Program-made: the position numbers and the translations under genes
In this document: piece by piece, positions 8,405-16,450 of the stretch
Layout: each line of letters starts with the position of its first letter
How positions within the stretch are numbered: the stretch's first letter is position 1
The notes under the pieces: generated by a model
Seen by the model: only the letters and a program-made list of their open reading frames with translations
Told to the model about the DNA's origin: nothing
The model's database searches: none
Assembly: GCF_001294645.1 (NCBI RefSeq)
Contig: NZ_CP011868.1
Location: 5,084,001 to 5,148,000 of the forward strand
DNA length: 64,000 bases
Origin: Pseudonocardia sp. HH130629-09
Lineage (GTDB): Bacteria > Actinomycetota > Actinomycetes > Mycobacteriales > Pseudonocardiaceae
Direction: 5' to 3'

Positions 8405-8636
8405 GGCCATCGGTAACATTAACATAATACGATGTGCTGACAAGAGAACCCTCGGAATTGACCGATACCGCATCGCCAAAGTGCTCGTCAAATGTGTCGT
8501 CATCGAATACAGCGACAGTCAGAATTGTCGCCGTCAGCGTCAGCGTATCGAGCCCTATCCCCAGACAGTATGGCGTGACTCGCCTATCCCGGCGAGCCTC
8601 CTCTAGGCCCCTGTATAGGGCCCAGTCCTCGTACAC
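8262..8636 (-). CDS. Orphan ORF in low-GC islet
   Basis: This frame starts at GTG 8636. Through its first 78 codons or so it uses codons rare in the rest of the window (TTA, ATA, CTA, AGG, TAT), so the DNA from 8405 to 8640 is foreign. The reading begins VYEDWALYRGLEE and continues with a hydrophobic Thr/Leu stretch and the acidic FDDDTFDEHFG. I recognise no family. Below about 8405 the frame runs out of phase over the isomerase remnant, so the present C-terminus is probably artificial. There is no clear ribosome site. It may be a piece of a larger lost gene. Confidence 0.3.
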   Translation of the reverse strand: MYEDWALYRGLEEARRDRRVTPYCLGIGLDTLTLTATILTVAVFDDDTFDEHFGDAVSVNSEGSLVSTSYYVNVTDGLRLANRRRVSVGVAPVRRRCRPARRCRSGALARPSPASACGRPTPTS

Positions 8637-8649
8637 TAGCGGCTCGCCG

Positions 8650-9008
8650 GAACTACCGTCCCGCTCCGGATCACCGTGTGGGCAGACACCGGATACGTCT
8701 TCACCACGCCCACCGGACAGCCGTTGAACCCTCGGACCGACTACACGAACTGGAAGGTGCTGCTCGACAGGGCGGGTGTCGCGGAGAGGCGGCTGCACGA
8801 TGCTCGCCACACGGCGGCGACCTTCCTGCTGCTGCTCGGCGTCACCGAGCGGACGGTGATGTCCGTGATGGGCTGGTCGAGCACCGCGATGGCCGTGCGG
8901 TATCAACATGTCGTGGCCGCCGTCCGCCGCGATGTCGCTGTTCAGGTGGGCGGCTTGCTCTGGCGGCCCCCTGCGTCGCCGACGCCGGAACGCGAACCTG
9001 GTCCGTGA
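8650..9008 (+). pseudogene. Tyrosine recombinase (integrase), C-terminal remnant
   Basis: Only the last third of a phage or ICE-type integrase remains. Visible catalytic parts are the HxxR box in LHDARHTAAT, the following helix TFLLLLGVTERTVM, the GW box in MGWSS and the nucleophile region VRYQHV. The first catalytic Arg and the whole core- and arm-binding N-terminal half are absent, so it cannot be active. It points toward the 3' end of tRNA-Ser about 1 kb away, a common integration site. This suggests the relic of an integrated element. Confidence 0.75.
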
Positions 9009-9017
9009 CCGGACACC

Positions 9018-9900
9018 TCAAGCGCTGGGCATGCGGTAGTGCCATATGACCATCACAGGTTCCCCTTCAGCCGCCGCCGAGGCAGCTTCCGGAATCATCG
9101 GGCCGAGCGACCACGGCCAGGTGTCCCACGGTCCCGGGGCCGACGCCGGCTCCTGAGGCGTAGGGAGTGCCGATACGCGCGGCTCGATACAGCCGACCAC
9201 CTCGAACCCGTGCTTCAACGCCGGTTGGAGGTGGTCGGCTGCGTGGTGCCGGTAGTTGCGGATTCGGGCCGGTCGCCCGTCCACTCGGACGGCCGGCTGC
9301 GAGCCGCGCAGGACAGCCTCAGCGTGTACGTCGGACACGACCAAGTGCCCGCCGGGCCGAACGACCCGGGCGAATTCGGCGTAGACCGGTGCCAAGTCCG
9401 TCAGGTGAGCGAGCGCGAGCGCACATACGACGACATCGAACGTTCCATCATCGGCCGGAAGCTCGTGGAGGTCACCGACGTGGAAATCCGCGGCGGGCGC
9501 ATTGATCTGCGCACGGTCCAACATCTCCGGCGATGTGTCGACTCCGACTACCCGGTGCCCTCGTGCTGCGAGCCGAGCAGCGTGCCGTCCCGTCCCGCAG
9601 GCGGCGTCCAGTGCGTCGCCGGGGGGCAGTTCGTCGAGGATCCCCCAGACATGAGGCTCCTCGAGGGCAAACGCCGCATTGTCCGGGGTGTCGTAGGACG
9701 GCCCATGCGCGATACCCGGCGTCCAGCTTCGGATGCTCTACCTCGACCGGCGGGCCGAACCGCTCCCGCTCGTCCAACAGGCGTCGAACCTCGGCCAGGC
9801 GAGCTTCGACGAAGTCGGGGTCATGCCCCTCACCGAAAGCCCACAGCAGCGCCAGGCCCTCGATACCCACCAAGTAAGCAAGAGGATGTTCGTAAGGCAC
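9018..9900 (-). pseudogene. Class I SAM-dependent methyltransferase, frameshifted
   Basis: Two frames together give a complete methyltransferase of about 293 residues. From GTG 9900 the first 67 codons encode a helical N-terminal domain ending GYRAWA (to about 9705). The next frame continues SYDTPDNAAFALEEPHVW, then motif I DAACGTGRHAARLA, VGVDTSPEML, and CALALAHLTDL to the stop at 9018. The break is at about 9699-9705, where two bases are missing or one is extra in GGGCCGTCC. The frame order and motif spacing are otherwise normal, so the damage is recent or a sequence error. The substrate is unknown. Confidence 0.75.
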
Positions 9901-9989
9901 GACCGCGGAGGCTATACGCGCGCGCCGGTGGTCCGCGACGCGGTTTCGACTGTGGCCCCGGGACGACGTCGAGGCCCGCCCGTGAGGGC

Positions 9990-10011
9990 AACTGCAACCG
10001 GAACTGCAACC
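9990..10011. repeat. Tandem 10-bp direct repeat AACTGCAACC near tRNA-Ser
   Basis: Two copies (9990-9999 and 10002-10011) are separated by two bases, just beyond the terminator downstream of the tRNA 3' end. They could be arm-type integrase sites or residue of an attachment region. Evidence is limited to the repeat itself and its place. Confidence 0.3.
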
Positions 10012-10017
10012 AACGAC

Positions 10018-10054
10018 AGAGGGCCGGACCCCCGACTCGGGGATCCGGCCCTCT
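10018..10054 (-). terminator. Strong hairpin downstream of tRNA-Ser
   Basis: AGAGGGCCGGA pairs exactly with TCCGGCCCTCT, and the inner CCCCCGA/TCGGGG part pairs almost completely. It begins seven bases past the tRNA 3' end on the minus strand. Confidence 0.8.
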
Positions 10055-10060
10055 GACCAG

Positions 10061-10145
10061 CGGTAGCGGTGGGATTTGAACCCACGGAGGCGTGAACCTC
10101 ACGCGCTTTCGAGGCGCGCTCCTTCGGCCGCTCGGACACGCTACC
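10061..10145 (-). tRNA. serU: tRNA-Ser (anticodon CGA)
   Basis: The 85-base gene folds as a class II tRNA. The acceptor stem is GGTAGCG/CGCTACC. The D arm is TCCGAGCGGCCGAAGGA. The anticodon stem-loop is GCGCGCCTCGAAAGCGCG with CGA in the loop, which reads UCG. A long variable arm and the T arm GTGGGTTCAAATCCCAC follow. CCA is not encoded. Its 3' end faces the decayed region with the integrase remnant. The gene symbol is by function and uncertain. Confidence 0.95.
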
Positions 10146-10166
10146 GCCGACGAGGTTACTCCAGGC

Positions 10167-10640
10167 TCAGTCACGGTCGGCGGACGGGGTCCGGCCGAAG
10201 AACTCGCGCAGCAGAGCGGCTGCCTCACCTGCGCGGACCCCGCCGACGACCTCGGGCCGGTGTGCGAGCCGACGGTCGCGCAGCACGTCCCACAGCGAGC
10301 CGGCGGCGCCGGTCTTCGGCTCCCACGCCCCGAACACGACGCGCTCGACCCGGGCCAGCCCGATCGCGCCGGCGCACATCGTGCACGGCTCGACGGTCAC
10401 GGCGAGGGTCGTCCCGGTCAGCCGCCACTCCCCCACCACGGCAGCGGCGGCACGCAGGGCGAGCACCTCGGCGTGCGCGGTCGGGTCACCGGTGGCCTCG
10501 CGGGCGTTGCAGGCCGCGGCGAGCTCGGTGCCGTCGGCGGCGAGCACGACCGCGCCGATCGGGATGTCTCCGGTCGCCGCGGCGCCGCGCGCGACGTCGA
10601 GGGCGCGGCCCAGCGCGAGCCGGTCGGCCGGGCGGAACAC
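10167..10640 (-). CDS. tadA: tRNA-specific adenosine deaminase TadA
   Basis: This 157-residue enzyme converts the wobble adenosine of tRNA-Arg(ACG) to inosine. The zinc and catalytic motifs are complete: HAE at residues 56-58 and PCTMC with Cys86 and Cys89. Length and order fit bacterial TadA. The GTG start (10640) directly abuts the TGA of the upstream partner gene, so the two are translationally coupled. The tRNA-Ser gene lies 21 bases downstream on the same strand. Confidence 0.95.
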   Translation of the reverse strand: MFRPADRLALGRALDVARGAAATGDIPIGAVVLAADGTELAAACNAREATGDPTAHAEVLALRAAAAVVGEWRLTGTTLAVTVEPCTMCAGAIGLARVERVVFGAWEPKTGAAGSLWDVLRDRRLAHRPEVVGGVRAGEAAALLREFFGRTPSADRD

Positions 10641-11156
10641 TCAGGAGCCGACGAGCTCGTCCAGCGCAGCCGCGAACCCGCACCGGCGGGCGATGGTGTC
10701 CAGCTGCTCGTCGGGGTAGAGCTCGAGGTCGGAGACGAGGATCTCCAGCTCGTCGGCGGGCAGACCGAGGTCGGCCACGATGCCCAGGTCACCCTCGGGC
10801 CAGGCGTCGTCGAGGGCGTCGTCGTCCGGGGGGAGCTCGACGCGGAGCAGGTCGAGCACGTCGGCGGCGATGTCGTAGTCCAGCGCGGCGACGGCGTCGG
10901 AGATCAGCAGCCGCACCCCGCCCGCGGACGGGCGGATCAGGACGAAGAACTCGTCGTCGACGTCGAGCAGGCCGAGCACCGCGCCGGTGGAACGCTGCGC
11001 GCGCAGCGCGGCGATCGCCGCGTCGAGATCCACGAGCGCCTCGGAGCCCAGCCGGACACAGCGCCAACGACCCTCCTCCCGGATCGCGGCGACCGCGAAT
11101 CCGGGCAGGGCGGCGCCACGGGTGTCCGGGGCTGCCTCAACGCTCTGTGTGGGCAC
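10641..11156 (-). CDS. tRNA adenosine deaminase-associated protein
   Basis: The 171-residue acidic protein matches an actinobacterial family found next to tadA (TIGR03941-like); its biochemical role is not known. Recognisable parts are GFAVAAIREEGRWRCV near the start, LGLLDVDDEFFVLIRP in the middle, and ADLGLPADELEILVSD near the end. It ends directly at the start codon of tadA. The two genes form an operon conserved in actinobacteria, which suggests the protein assists or regulates the deaminase. Confidence 0.85.
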   Translation of the reverse strand: MPTQSVEAAPDTRGAALPGFAVAAIREEGRWRCVRLGSEALVDLDAAIAALRAQRSTGAVLGLLDVDDEFFVLIRPSAGGVRLLISDAVAALDYDIAADVLDLLRVELPPDDDALDDAWPEGDLGIVADLGLPADELEILVSDLELYPDEQLDTIARRCGFAAALDELVGS

Positions 11157-11265
11157 GCGTCAACGGTACGTCGCTCCGGGCTTGTGAGTCACGCCACGAC
11201 CAGGTACGCGTGGTCACACCGGGCCCGCGGGCGCCGGACGGGCTCCGGTCAGCGACGATCGGTCC

Positions 11266-12476
11266 ATGCCCATCACGCCCGCCTCGGTCGCGGGGCTCCC
11301 CGGCGGCCTGCTCGAGGCCGCCCGCGTCCTGCAGCCGCGGACGGTGGCGCTACGGCGCGAGCTGCACCGCGCCCCGGAGCTCGGACTGCACCTTCCCCGT
11401 ACCCGGGACGCGGTGCTGCGCGCCCTCGACGGGCTGCCGCTGCGGATCCGCACCGGCGGCTCGTGCACGTCGGTGACCGCGGTCCTCGACGGCGACCGTC
11501 CCGGACCGACGGTGCTCCTGCGGGGCGACATGGACGCGCTGCCGCTGCCCGAGGACACCGGGCTGGACTTCGCCTCGGGCACCGACGGCGTCATGCACGC
11601 CTGCGGGCACGACACCCACACCGCGATGCTCGCCTCGGCCGCGCGGCTGCTCGCGGACCGGCGGGACCGCATCGCCGGCCGGGTGGTGTTCATGTTCCAG
11701 CCGGGCGAGGAGGGGTTCCACGGTGCCCAGCACATGATCGACGAGGGAGTGCTCGACGAGGACCCCGAGCTGGCCTACGCCCTGCACATCTCCTCGACCG
11801 TGCCGACGGGGCAGCTCCACCACCGGCCGGGCCCGATCATGGCGGCCGCGGACGTGCTCCGGGTCCGGGTGACCGGCCGCGGCGGGCACGCCTCGGCCCC
11901 GCAGGACGCCTGCGACCCGGTCCCCGCCGCCGCGGCGATGGTCGGGGGCCTGCAGACCCTACTGACCCGCCGGGTCGGGCCGCAGGAGTCAGCGGTGCTC
12001 ACCGTGTCCCGGATCGAGGCGGGCACCACCGACAACGTGATCCCGGAGACCGCGCTGCTGACCGGGACGCTGCGGACGTTGTCGGAGCCGGTGCGCGCGC
12101 TGCTGCACCAGGTGGTCACCGAGCACTGCCGGCACACCGCGCTGGCCTACGGCTGCACGGCCGAGGTGGAGATCGTCCCGGGCTACCCGGTCACCCGCAA
12201 CGACGACCGGGCGACCGCCGGGCTGGTGCGCGTCGCGGAGAAGGTGCTCGGCCGCGGCGCCTGCGTCGCCATGCCGGATCCGCTGATGGGCGCGGAGGAC
12301 TTCTCCTACGCGCTGGACCGGGTGCCGGGCTCGCTGGCCTTCCTGGGGGCACGGCCCCGTCGGTCGACCCCGCCCTCGCCCCGCCGAACCATTCGAACCG
12401 GGTGGTGTTCGACGAGGCGGCGTTCCCGGCCGGGGTCGCCGTGTACGCCGGTCTCGCCCTGGCCGCGACGGGCTGA
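11266..12476 (+). pseudogene. M20-family amidohydrolase with a late frameshift
   Basis: This is a zinc peptidase-like hydrolase of the hippurate or N-acyl amino acid hydrolase group. Residues 1-361 are intact: RGDMDALP (87-94), HACGHDTH (111-118), QPGEEG with catalytic Glu148/Glu149, and GRGGHAS in the dimerisation domain. At about 12345, in a run of five G, the frame breaks. The natural C-terminus, APPNHSNRVVFDEAAF through LALAATG and the TGA at 12474-12476, is in the next frame. One more G would restore a protein of about 403 residues. Without it the frame runs on to 12732. An assembly error in the homopolymer is quite possible. Confidence 0.8.
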
Positions 12477-12486
12477 AACACGCGAC

Positions 12487-12517
12487 GGCGCCGCGCTCCC
12501 GGAAGGAGCGCGGCGCC
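12487..12517. terminator. Bidirectional hairpin terminator
   Basis: GGCGCCGCGCTCC and GGAGCGCGGCGCC form a perfect 13-bp stem with the loop CGGAA. It lies between the end of the M20 gene (+) and the end of the small membrane peptide gene (-). Confidence 0.85.
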
Positions 12518-12531
12518 GTGGGTGCGGTCGC

Positions 12532-12678
12532 TCAGGCGGTCTCGTCGGCCGAGCCGGCGGAGACGCGGCCGTAGCCCTTCCAGTTGCGCTGGGCGTAGGC
12601 GGCCAGCGCGGAGGTGACCGCCAGGCCCACCCCCGTGCTCGCGATGATCGACAGGAAAACGGCGCTCGACACAGCCAT
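12532..12678 (-). CDS. 48-residue single-helix membrane peptide
   Basis: This short gene has GAGGAGG seven bases before its ATG and ends before a strong terminator, both good signs of a real gene. The product has one hydrophobic helix, about residues 4-28, and then a soluble tail with YAQRNWKGYGRVS and an acidic end. It is divergent from the MHS transporter gene, 322 bases away. Small single-helix subunits accompany some secondary transporters, so a partner role is possible but only inferred from position. I know no named family for it. Confidence 0.65.
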   Translation of the reverse strand: MAVSSAVFLSIIASTGVGLAVTSALAAYAQRNWKGYGRVSAGSADETA

Positions 12679-13000
12679 GACGGCTCCTCCTCACACGGGC
12701 ACGCGCCGGGTCCGGTGACCGGGTCCGGATGACCCGGGCGGAGTCGCGACGCTTGCGAGTCCCACGGGCGCCATCTGCGCCCGCCGACCACGGTCCCACG
12801 TCGAAAAAGCGCTGTCCCGCCTGCGGAAGCACCGAATCGGATGACTCCGCTCACAGCCACGACGACGCCCCATCCGGCAATGGGAGCGGAGCCTCGTTAA
12901 CGTCGTGGAGAATTGTTCAAGCAATCGGACAGAACGCCACGGATCGACAGTTCTACGACGAAAGCGTCACCGTGGCGTGCCCAGTCGCCAGGGGGAACGA
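12679..13000. promoter_or_regulatory. Divergent control region between small peptide and MHS transporter
   Basis: This 322-base gap holds no gene. It should contain the promoters for both directions. A less GC-rich stretch at 12895-12965 includes the partial inverted repeat ATTGTTCAAGCAAT (about 12911-12924), a possible regulator site. No riboswitch is recognised. Confidence 0.4.
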
Positions 13001-14404
13001 GTGGACGACACAGCAGACGGGGCGGTCGACGGCGTCACCGTCACCGACCCCGCGACCATGCGCCGCGCGGTCGCGGCGGCCGCGGTCGGCAATATCACCG
13101 AATGGTTCGACTTCGGTGTCTACGGTTACCTCGCCACGACCATCGAGGCCGAGTTCTTCCCGCCCGGGCCGCTGTCCCAGGTGGCGGTGTTCGCGACCTT
13201 CGCGGTCGCCTTCTTCTTCCGCCCGCTCGGCGGACTGTTCTTCGGCCCGCTGGGCGACCGCATCGGCCGGACCAAGGTCCTCTCGATCACGGTCATCCTG
13301 ATGGCGCTGGGCACGTTCCTGATCGGGCTCATCCCGTCCTACGCCTCGATCGGGCTGGCCGCGCCGATCCTGCTCGTCGCCGCCCGTGTCCTGCAGGGCT
13401 TCTCCACCGGCGGTGAGTACGCCGGTGCCATGACCTTCATCGCCGAGTACGCGCCCGACCGTCGTCGCGGGTACTTCGGCAGCTTCCTCGAGCTCGGCAC
13501 GTTCGTCGGCTACGCCCTCGGCGCCACCATCGCCTCGGTGCTGCCGCTGCTGCTCAGCCCGGAGAACATGTCCAGCTGGGGCTGGCGGATCCCGTTCTTC
13601 GTCGCGCTGCCGCTGGGCATCGTCGGGGTGTACCTGCGGGTCAGGCTGGAGGAGACCCCGGCGTTCCAGACCATGCTCTCGGAGTCCGAGGAGCACGAGG
13701 GCACCCAGGTGAAGGACGGCCTCAAGATGATCTTCACGAGGTACCTGCCGACCTTCGTCATGGTCGGCGGCGTCGTCGTCGCCTGGAACGTCACGAACTA
13801 CATGCTCACCAGCTACATGCCGACCTACCTCGAGACCACGGTCGACCAGCACGGCGGTACCTCGATCGACTCCACGACGTCGTCGTGGCTGCAGATCGTC
13901 GTGCTGTGGCTGGCGGTGTTCGTGATCCCGCTGCTCGGGCGGCTCTCCGACCGGATCGGGCGCAAACCGATCATGTGGACCGGAGCCGGCGGGCTGATCG
14001 TGCTCGGCATCCCGATGATCCTGCTGATGCAGAACGGCTCGATCCCCTCGGTGTTCCTCGGGCTGCTGCTCATGGGCCTGCTGCTGATCTGCTTCTCCGC
14101 CACCAGCCCCTCGACCCTGCCGGCGCTGTTCCCGACCCAGATCCGCTACGGCGGTCTGTCGATCGCGTTCAACATCTTCGTGTCCGCGTTCGCCGGGACC
14201 GTGTCGCTGGTGATGTCCGCGGCCGTCCTCGCCACCGGGGACCTGCTGTGGCCGGGCTACTACCTGATGGCAGCCGGGGTGATCGGGGTCGTCACGCTGC
14301 TGTTCCTGCCCGAGACGGCGCGGCGCCCGCTGCGCGACGGGCAGCCGTCGGCGTCGTCGCCGGAGGAGGCCCGCGAGATCGCCAGGGAGCTGGCCGCGCG
14401 CTGA
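13001..14404 (+). CDS. MHS-family MFS transporter (ProP/citrate/shikimate type)
   Basis: The 467-residue carrier has twelve membrane helices and is a proton symporter for a small organic acid or compatible solute. Family marks are AVGNITEWFDFGVYGYL in helix one, GPLGDRIGRTK in loop 2-3, the helix four sequence RVLQGFSTGGEYAGA typical of the MHS branch, and RLSDRIGRKP in loop 8-9. I chose GTG 13001 because GGGGGAAC precedes it and the family starts close to this point; the open frame upstream has no similarity. The substrate cannot be told. A GntR or other regulator is not next to it. Confidence 0.9.
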   Translation: MDDTADGAVDGVTVTDPATMRRAVAAAAVGNITEWFDFGVYGYLATTIEAEFFPPGPLSQVAVFATFAVAFFFRPLGGLFFGPLGDRIGRTKVLSITVILMALGTFLIGLIPSYASIGLAAPILLVAARVLQGFSTGGEYAGAMTFIAEYAPDRRRGYFGSFLELGTFVGYALGATIASVLPLLLSPENMSSWGWRIPFFVALPLGIVGVYLRVRLEETPAFQTMLSESEEHEGTQVKDGLKMIFTRYLPTFVMVGGVVVAWNVTNYMLTSYMPTYLETTVDQHGGTSIDSTTSSWLQIVVLWLAVFVIPLLGRLSDRIGRKPIMWTGAGGLIVLGIPMILLMQNGSIPSVFLGLLLMGLLLICFSATSPSTLPALFPTQIRYGGLSIAFNIFVSAFAGTVSLVMSAAVLATGDLLWPGYYLMAAGVIGVVTLLFLPETARRPLRDGQPSASSPEEAREIARELAAR

Positions 14405-14460
14405 TCACCGGTTGCTGACCACCGGTTGTCGGAGGCGGGGAGCGACGGCAGGCTGAACGC

Positions 14461-15759
14461 GTGCTGCCGCTCCCCGACCTGTTGTGGGCCCTCGACTCCG
14501 GGGAGCTCTCGCCCTCCGAGCACGTCGACGACGTACTGTCCCGGCTGCAGTCCGACACCACCGGCTGCGTCATCGCCCTCGACGCCGACCGGGCCCGGGA
14601 GCGCGCCGCCGAGCTGACCGCGCTGTCCGCCGCGGGACGACGGCTGGGGCCGCTGCACGGCGTCGCCGTCGGGATCAAGGACCTCGTCGACGTCGCCGGG
14701 CTGCCGACCCGGTGCGGCTCGCGGCTGCTGGCCGACGCCGGGCCCGCGGCCGCCGACGCGCCGGTGGTGACGATGCTGCGGGCCGCCGGAGCCGTGGTCG
14801 TCGCGAAGCTCCACACCCACGAGTTCGCCTACGGTCCCACCGGCGACGTCGCGGCCACCGGCCCGGCCCGCAACCCGCACGACCCGTCCCGGATCACCGG
14901 CGGCTCGTCCTCCGGGTCCGCCGCGGCCGTCGCCGCCGGGCACCTCGCGCTGACCGTCGGGACCGACACCGGGGCGAGCGTGCGGACCCCGGCCGCGCTG
15001 TGCGGCGTCGCCGGGCTGAAGCCGCGGCGTGGGGCCATCCCGGGCGAGCGGGTGTTCCCGCTCGCCGAGTCGTTCGACACGGTCGGGCTGCTGGCCGCCG
15101 ACGCCGCCTCGCTCGCCGTCGCCCGCACCGCGCTCGGGGAGCCCGGCGCGTCGGCCGCGGCGGTGCTGCCCCGGATCGGCGTCGCCGACGACGACTGGTG
15201 GCGCCCGCACGACCCGGTGATCGCCGACGCCGTCCGCGCCGCCGCCGACGCGCTCACCGCGCTCGGCGCACCCGTCGCCACCCAGGACACCCCCGGCGTC
15301 GCCGAGCTCGCCGCCACCTACCCCGTGATCACCGGCGCGGAGGCCTACGCCACGCACCGGCACTGGTTTACCGAGCGCCGCGACGAGTACCAGCCCGCGA
15401 CCGCCGCCCGGCTCGCCCCGCACGCCGAGGTGCCCACGCACGTCTACGTCGACGCCCGGCGCGAGCGCCGCCGGCTCGGGCGCGCCCTGCTCGACCGGCT
15501 CGGGGCCTCCTGCGACGTGCTGCTCTGCCCCACCACCCGGCTGCGGGCCGCCCCGATCGGCGCGACCGAGCACGACGGGGTGCCGGTGCTGCCGTCGATG
15601 CTGCAGCTGACCTCGCCGTTCAACCTGCTCGACCGGCCCGTCGTCGCGCTGCCGGTGCCGGTACCGGGGCTGCCGGCCGGGGTGCAGCTGGTGGGGATCA
15701 CCGTCGGCGAGGACGTGCTGCTGGGGCTGGCGCGGGCGCTGGAGGGGGCCCTGCGGTGA
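14461..15759 (+). CDS. Amidase signature (AS) family amidohydrolase
   Basis: The 432-residue enzyme hydrolyses an amide. It has the Ser-Ser-Lys triad of the AS family: Lys73 in GIKDLVDV, the Ser-cis-Ser pair in GGSSSGSAAA (149-150), and the nucleophile Ser173 in TDTGASVRTPA. The usual TDTGGS is here TDTGAS. This is shorter than GatA and stands alone with no gatB or gatC near, so it is a catabolic amidase rather than the tRNA enzyme. It starts at GTG 14461; its stop overlaps the GTG of the next gene (GTGA), showing translational coupling. Confidence 0.88.
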   Translation: MLPLPDLLWALDSGELSPSEHVDDVLSRLQSDTTGCVIALDADRARERAAELTALSAAGRRLGPLHGVAVGIKDLVDVAGLPTRCGSRLLADAGPAAADAPVVTMLRAAGAVVVAKLHTHEFAYGPTGDVAATGPARNPHDPSRITGGSSSGSAAAVAAGHLALTVGTDTGASVRTPAALCGVAGLKPRRGAIPGERVFPLAESFDTVGLLAADAASLAVARTALGEPGASAAAVLPRIGVADDDWWRPHDPVIADAVRAAADALTALGAPVATQDTPGVAELAATYPVITGAEAYATHRHWFTERRDEYQPATAARLAPHAEVPTHVYVDARRERRRLGRALLDRLGASCDVLLCPTTRLRAAPIGATEHDGVPVLPSMLQLTSPFNLLDRPVVALPVPVPGLPAGVQLVGITVGEDVLLGLARALEGALR

Positions 15760-16319
15760 TCCTGCCGGTGGCCGTGGCCCGCGGAGTGGCCGAGGGCGAC
15801 GTCGATCGCGTCTACCGCCGGTGGGCGCGCTCCCGGATCGTCGCCGGCTCGACACTGCGGACCGCGGCCGGGGTCGTCGAGGTCGTCGCCGTGGAGGAGG
15901 TGGACCCGGCCGCCATCACCGACGACGACGCCCGCGCCGCCGGTGAGCCGTCGGCCGACCGGGTGCGCCGCGCGTTCCGCGGCGCGCCGTCCGACCCGGT
16001 GTTCCGCATCCGGCTGCGCTTCGCCGGGACCGACCCGCGGGAGTCGCTGCGGGACGCGACCGGGGACCTCGACGAGGTCGTCGCGACTTTGGACCGGATG
16101 GACCGCCGGTCGCGGCGGGGGCCCTGGACCCGGCCCACGCTGCGGCTGGTCGCCGAGCTGCCCGGGGTCCGGGCCGCCGAGCTCGCGGAGCGGGCCGGAC
16201 GGGACACCCTCGCCTTCAAGCGCGACATCCGGGCGCTCAAGGAGCTGGGCCTGACCGAGAGCCTGGAGACCGGCTACCGGCTGTCCCCGCGCGGGGCCGC
16301 GCTGCTCGCCCGTTCATGA
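15756..16319 (+). CDS. ASCH-domain protein
   Basis: The 187-residue protein has an N-terminal ASCH-like domain. The pattern YRRWARSRIVAGSTLRTAAGVVEVVAVEEVDP followed by ITDDDARAAG matches the beta-barrel RNA-binding fold related to PUA. A C-terminal region (about 130-187) looks like a short winged helix: ELPGVRAAELAERAG, a second helix, then TGYRLSPRG. It may bind RNA or modify nucleotides. It overlaps the amidase gene by four bases, although the functional link is obscure. Confidence 0.7.
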   Translation: MILPVAVARGVAEGDVDRVYRRWARSRIVAGSTLRTAAGVVEVVAVEEVDPAAITDDDARAAGEPSADRVRRAFRGAPSDPVFRIRLRFAGTDPRESLRDATGDLDEVVATLDRMDRRSRRGPWTRPTLRLVAELPGVRAAELAERAGRDTLAFKRDIRALKELGLTESLETGYRLSPRGAALLARS

Positions 16320-16450
16320 TCGCCGACTGTGGAGCGTGGAGCGCAGGTCGCTCGCCCCGACACTCCCCACACGGTGATCACCGGGCCGGGAGGTGCGACG
16401 GGTGGAGTCCGCGCGGGACCCGGAACGGGTGGTCTCTACCCTCATGACGC

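Noticed and set aside
8434..8727. 97-codon plus-strand frame in the low-GC islet
   Set aside because: It is opposite to the minus-strand frame, is Ser/Thr/Pro-rich without domain, and has no ribosome site.
10061..10145. Second copy of the tRNA-Ser 3' end as attachment site
   Set aside because: I looked for a repeat of the T-arm and acceptor sequence in 7200-10060 and found none, so no att pair can be claimed.
16311..16385. Inverted repeat TGATC...GATCA between the ASCH and tyrA genes
   Set aside because: The arms are short and the loop is about 55 bases long; it does not form a convincing terminator.
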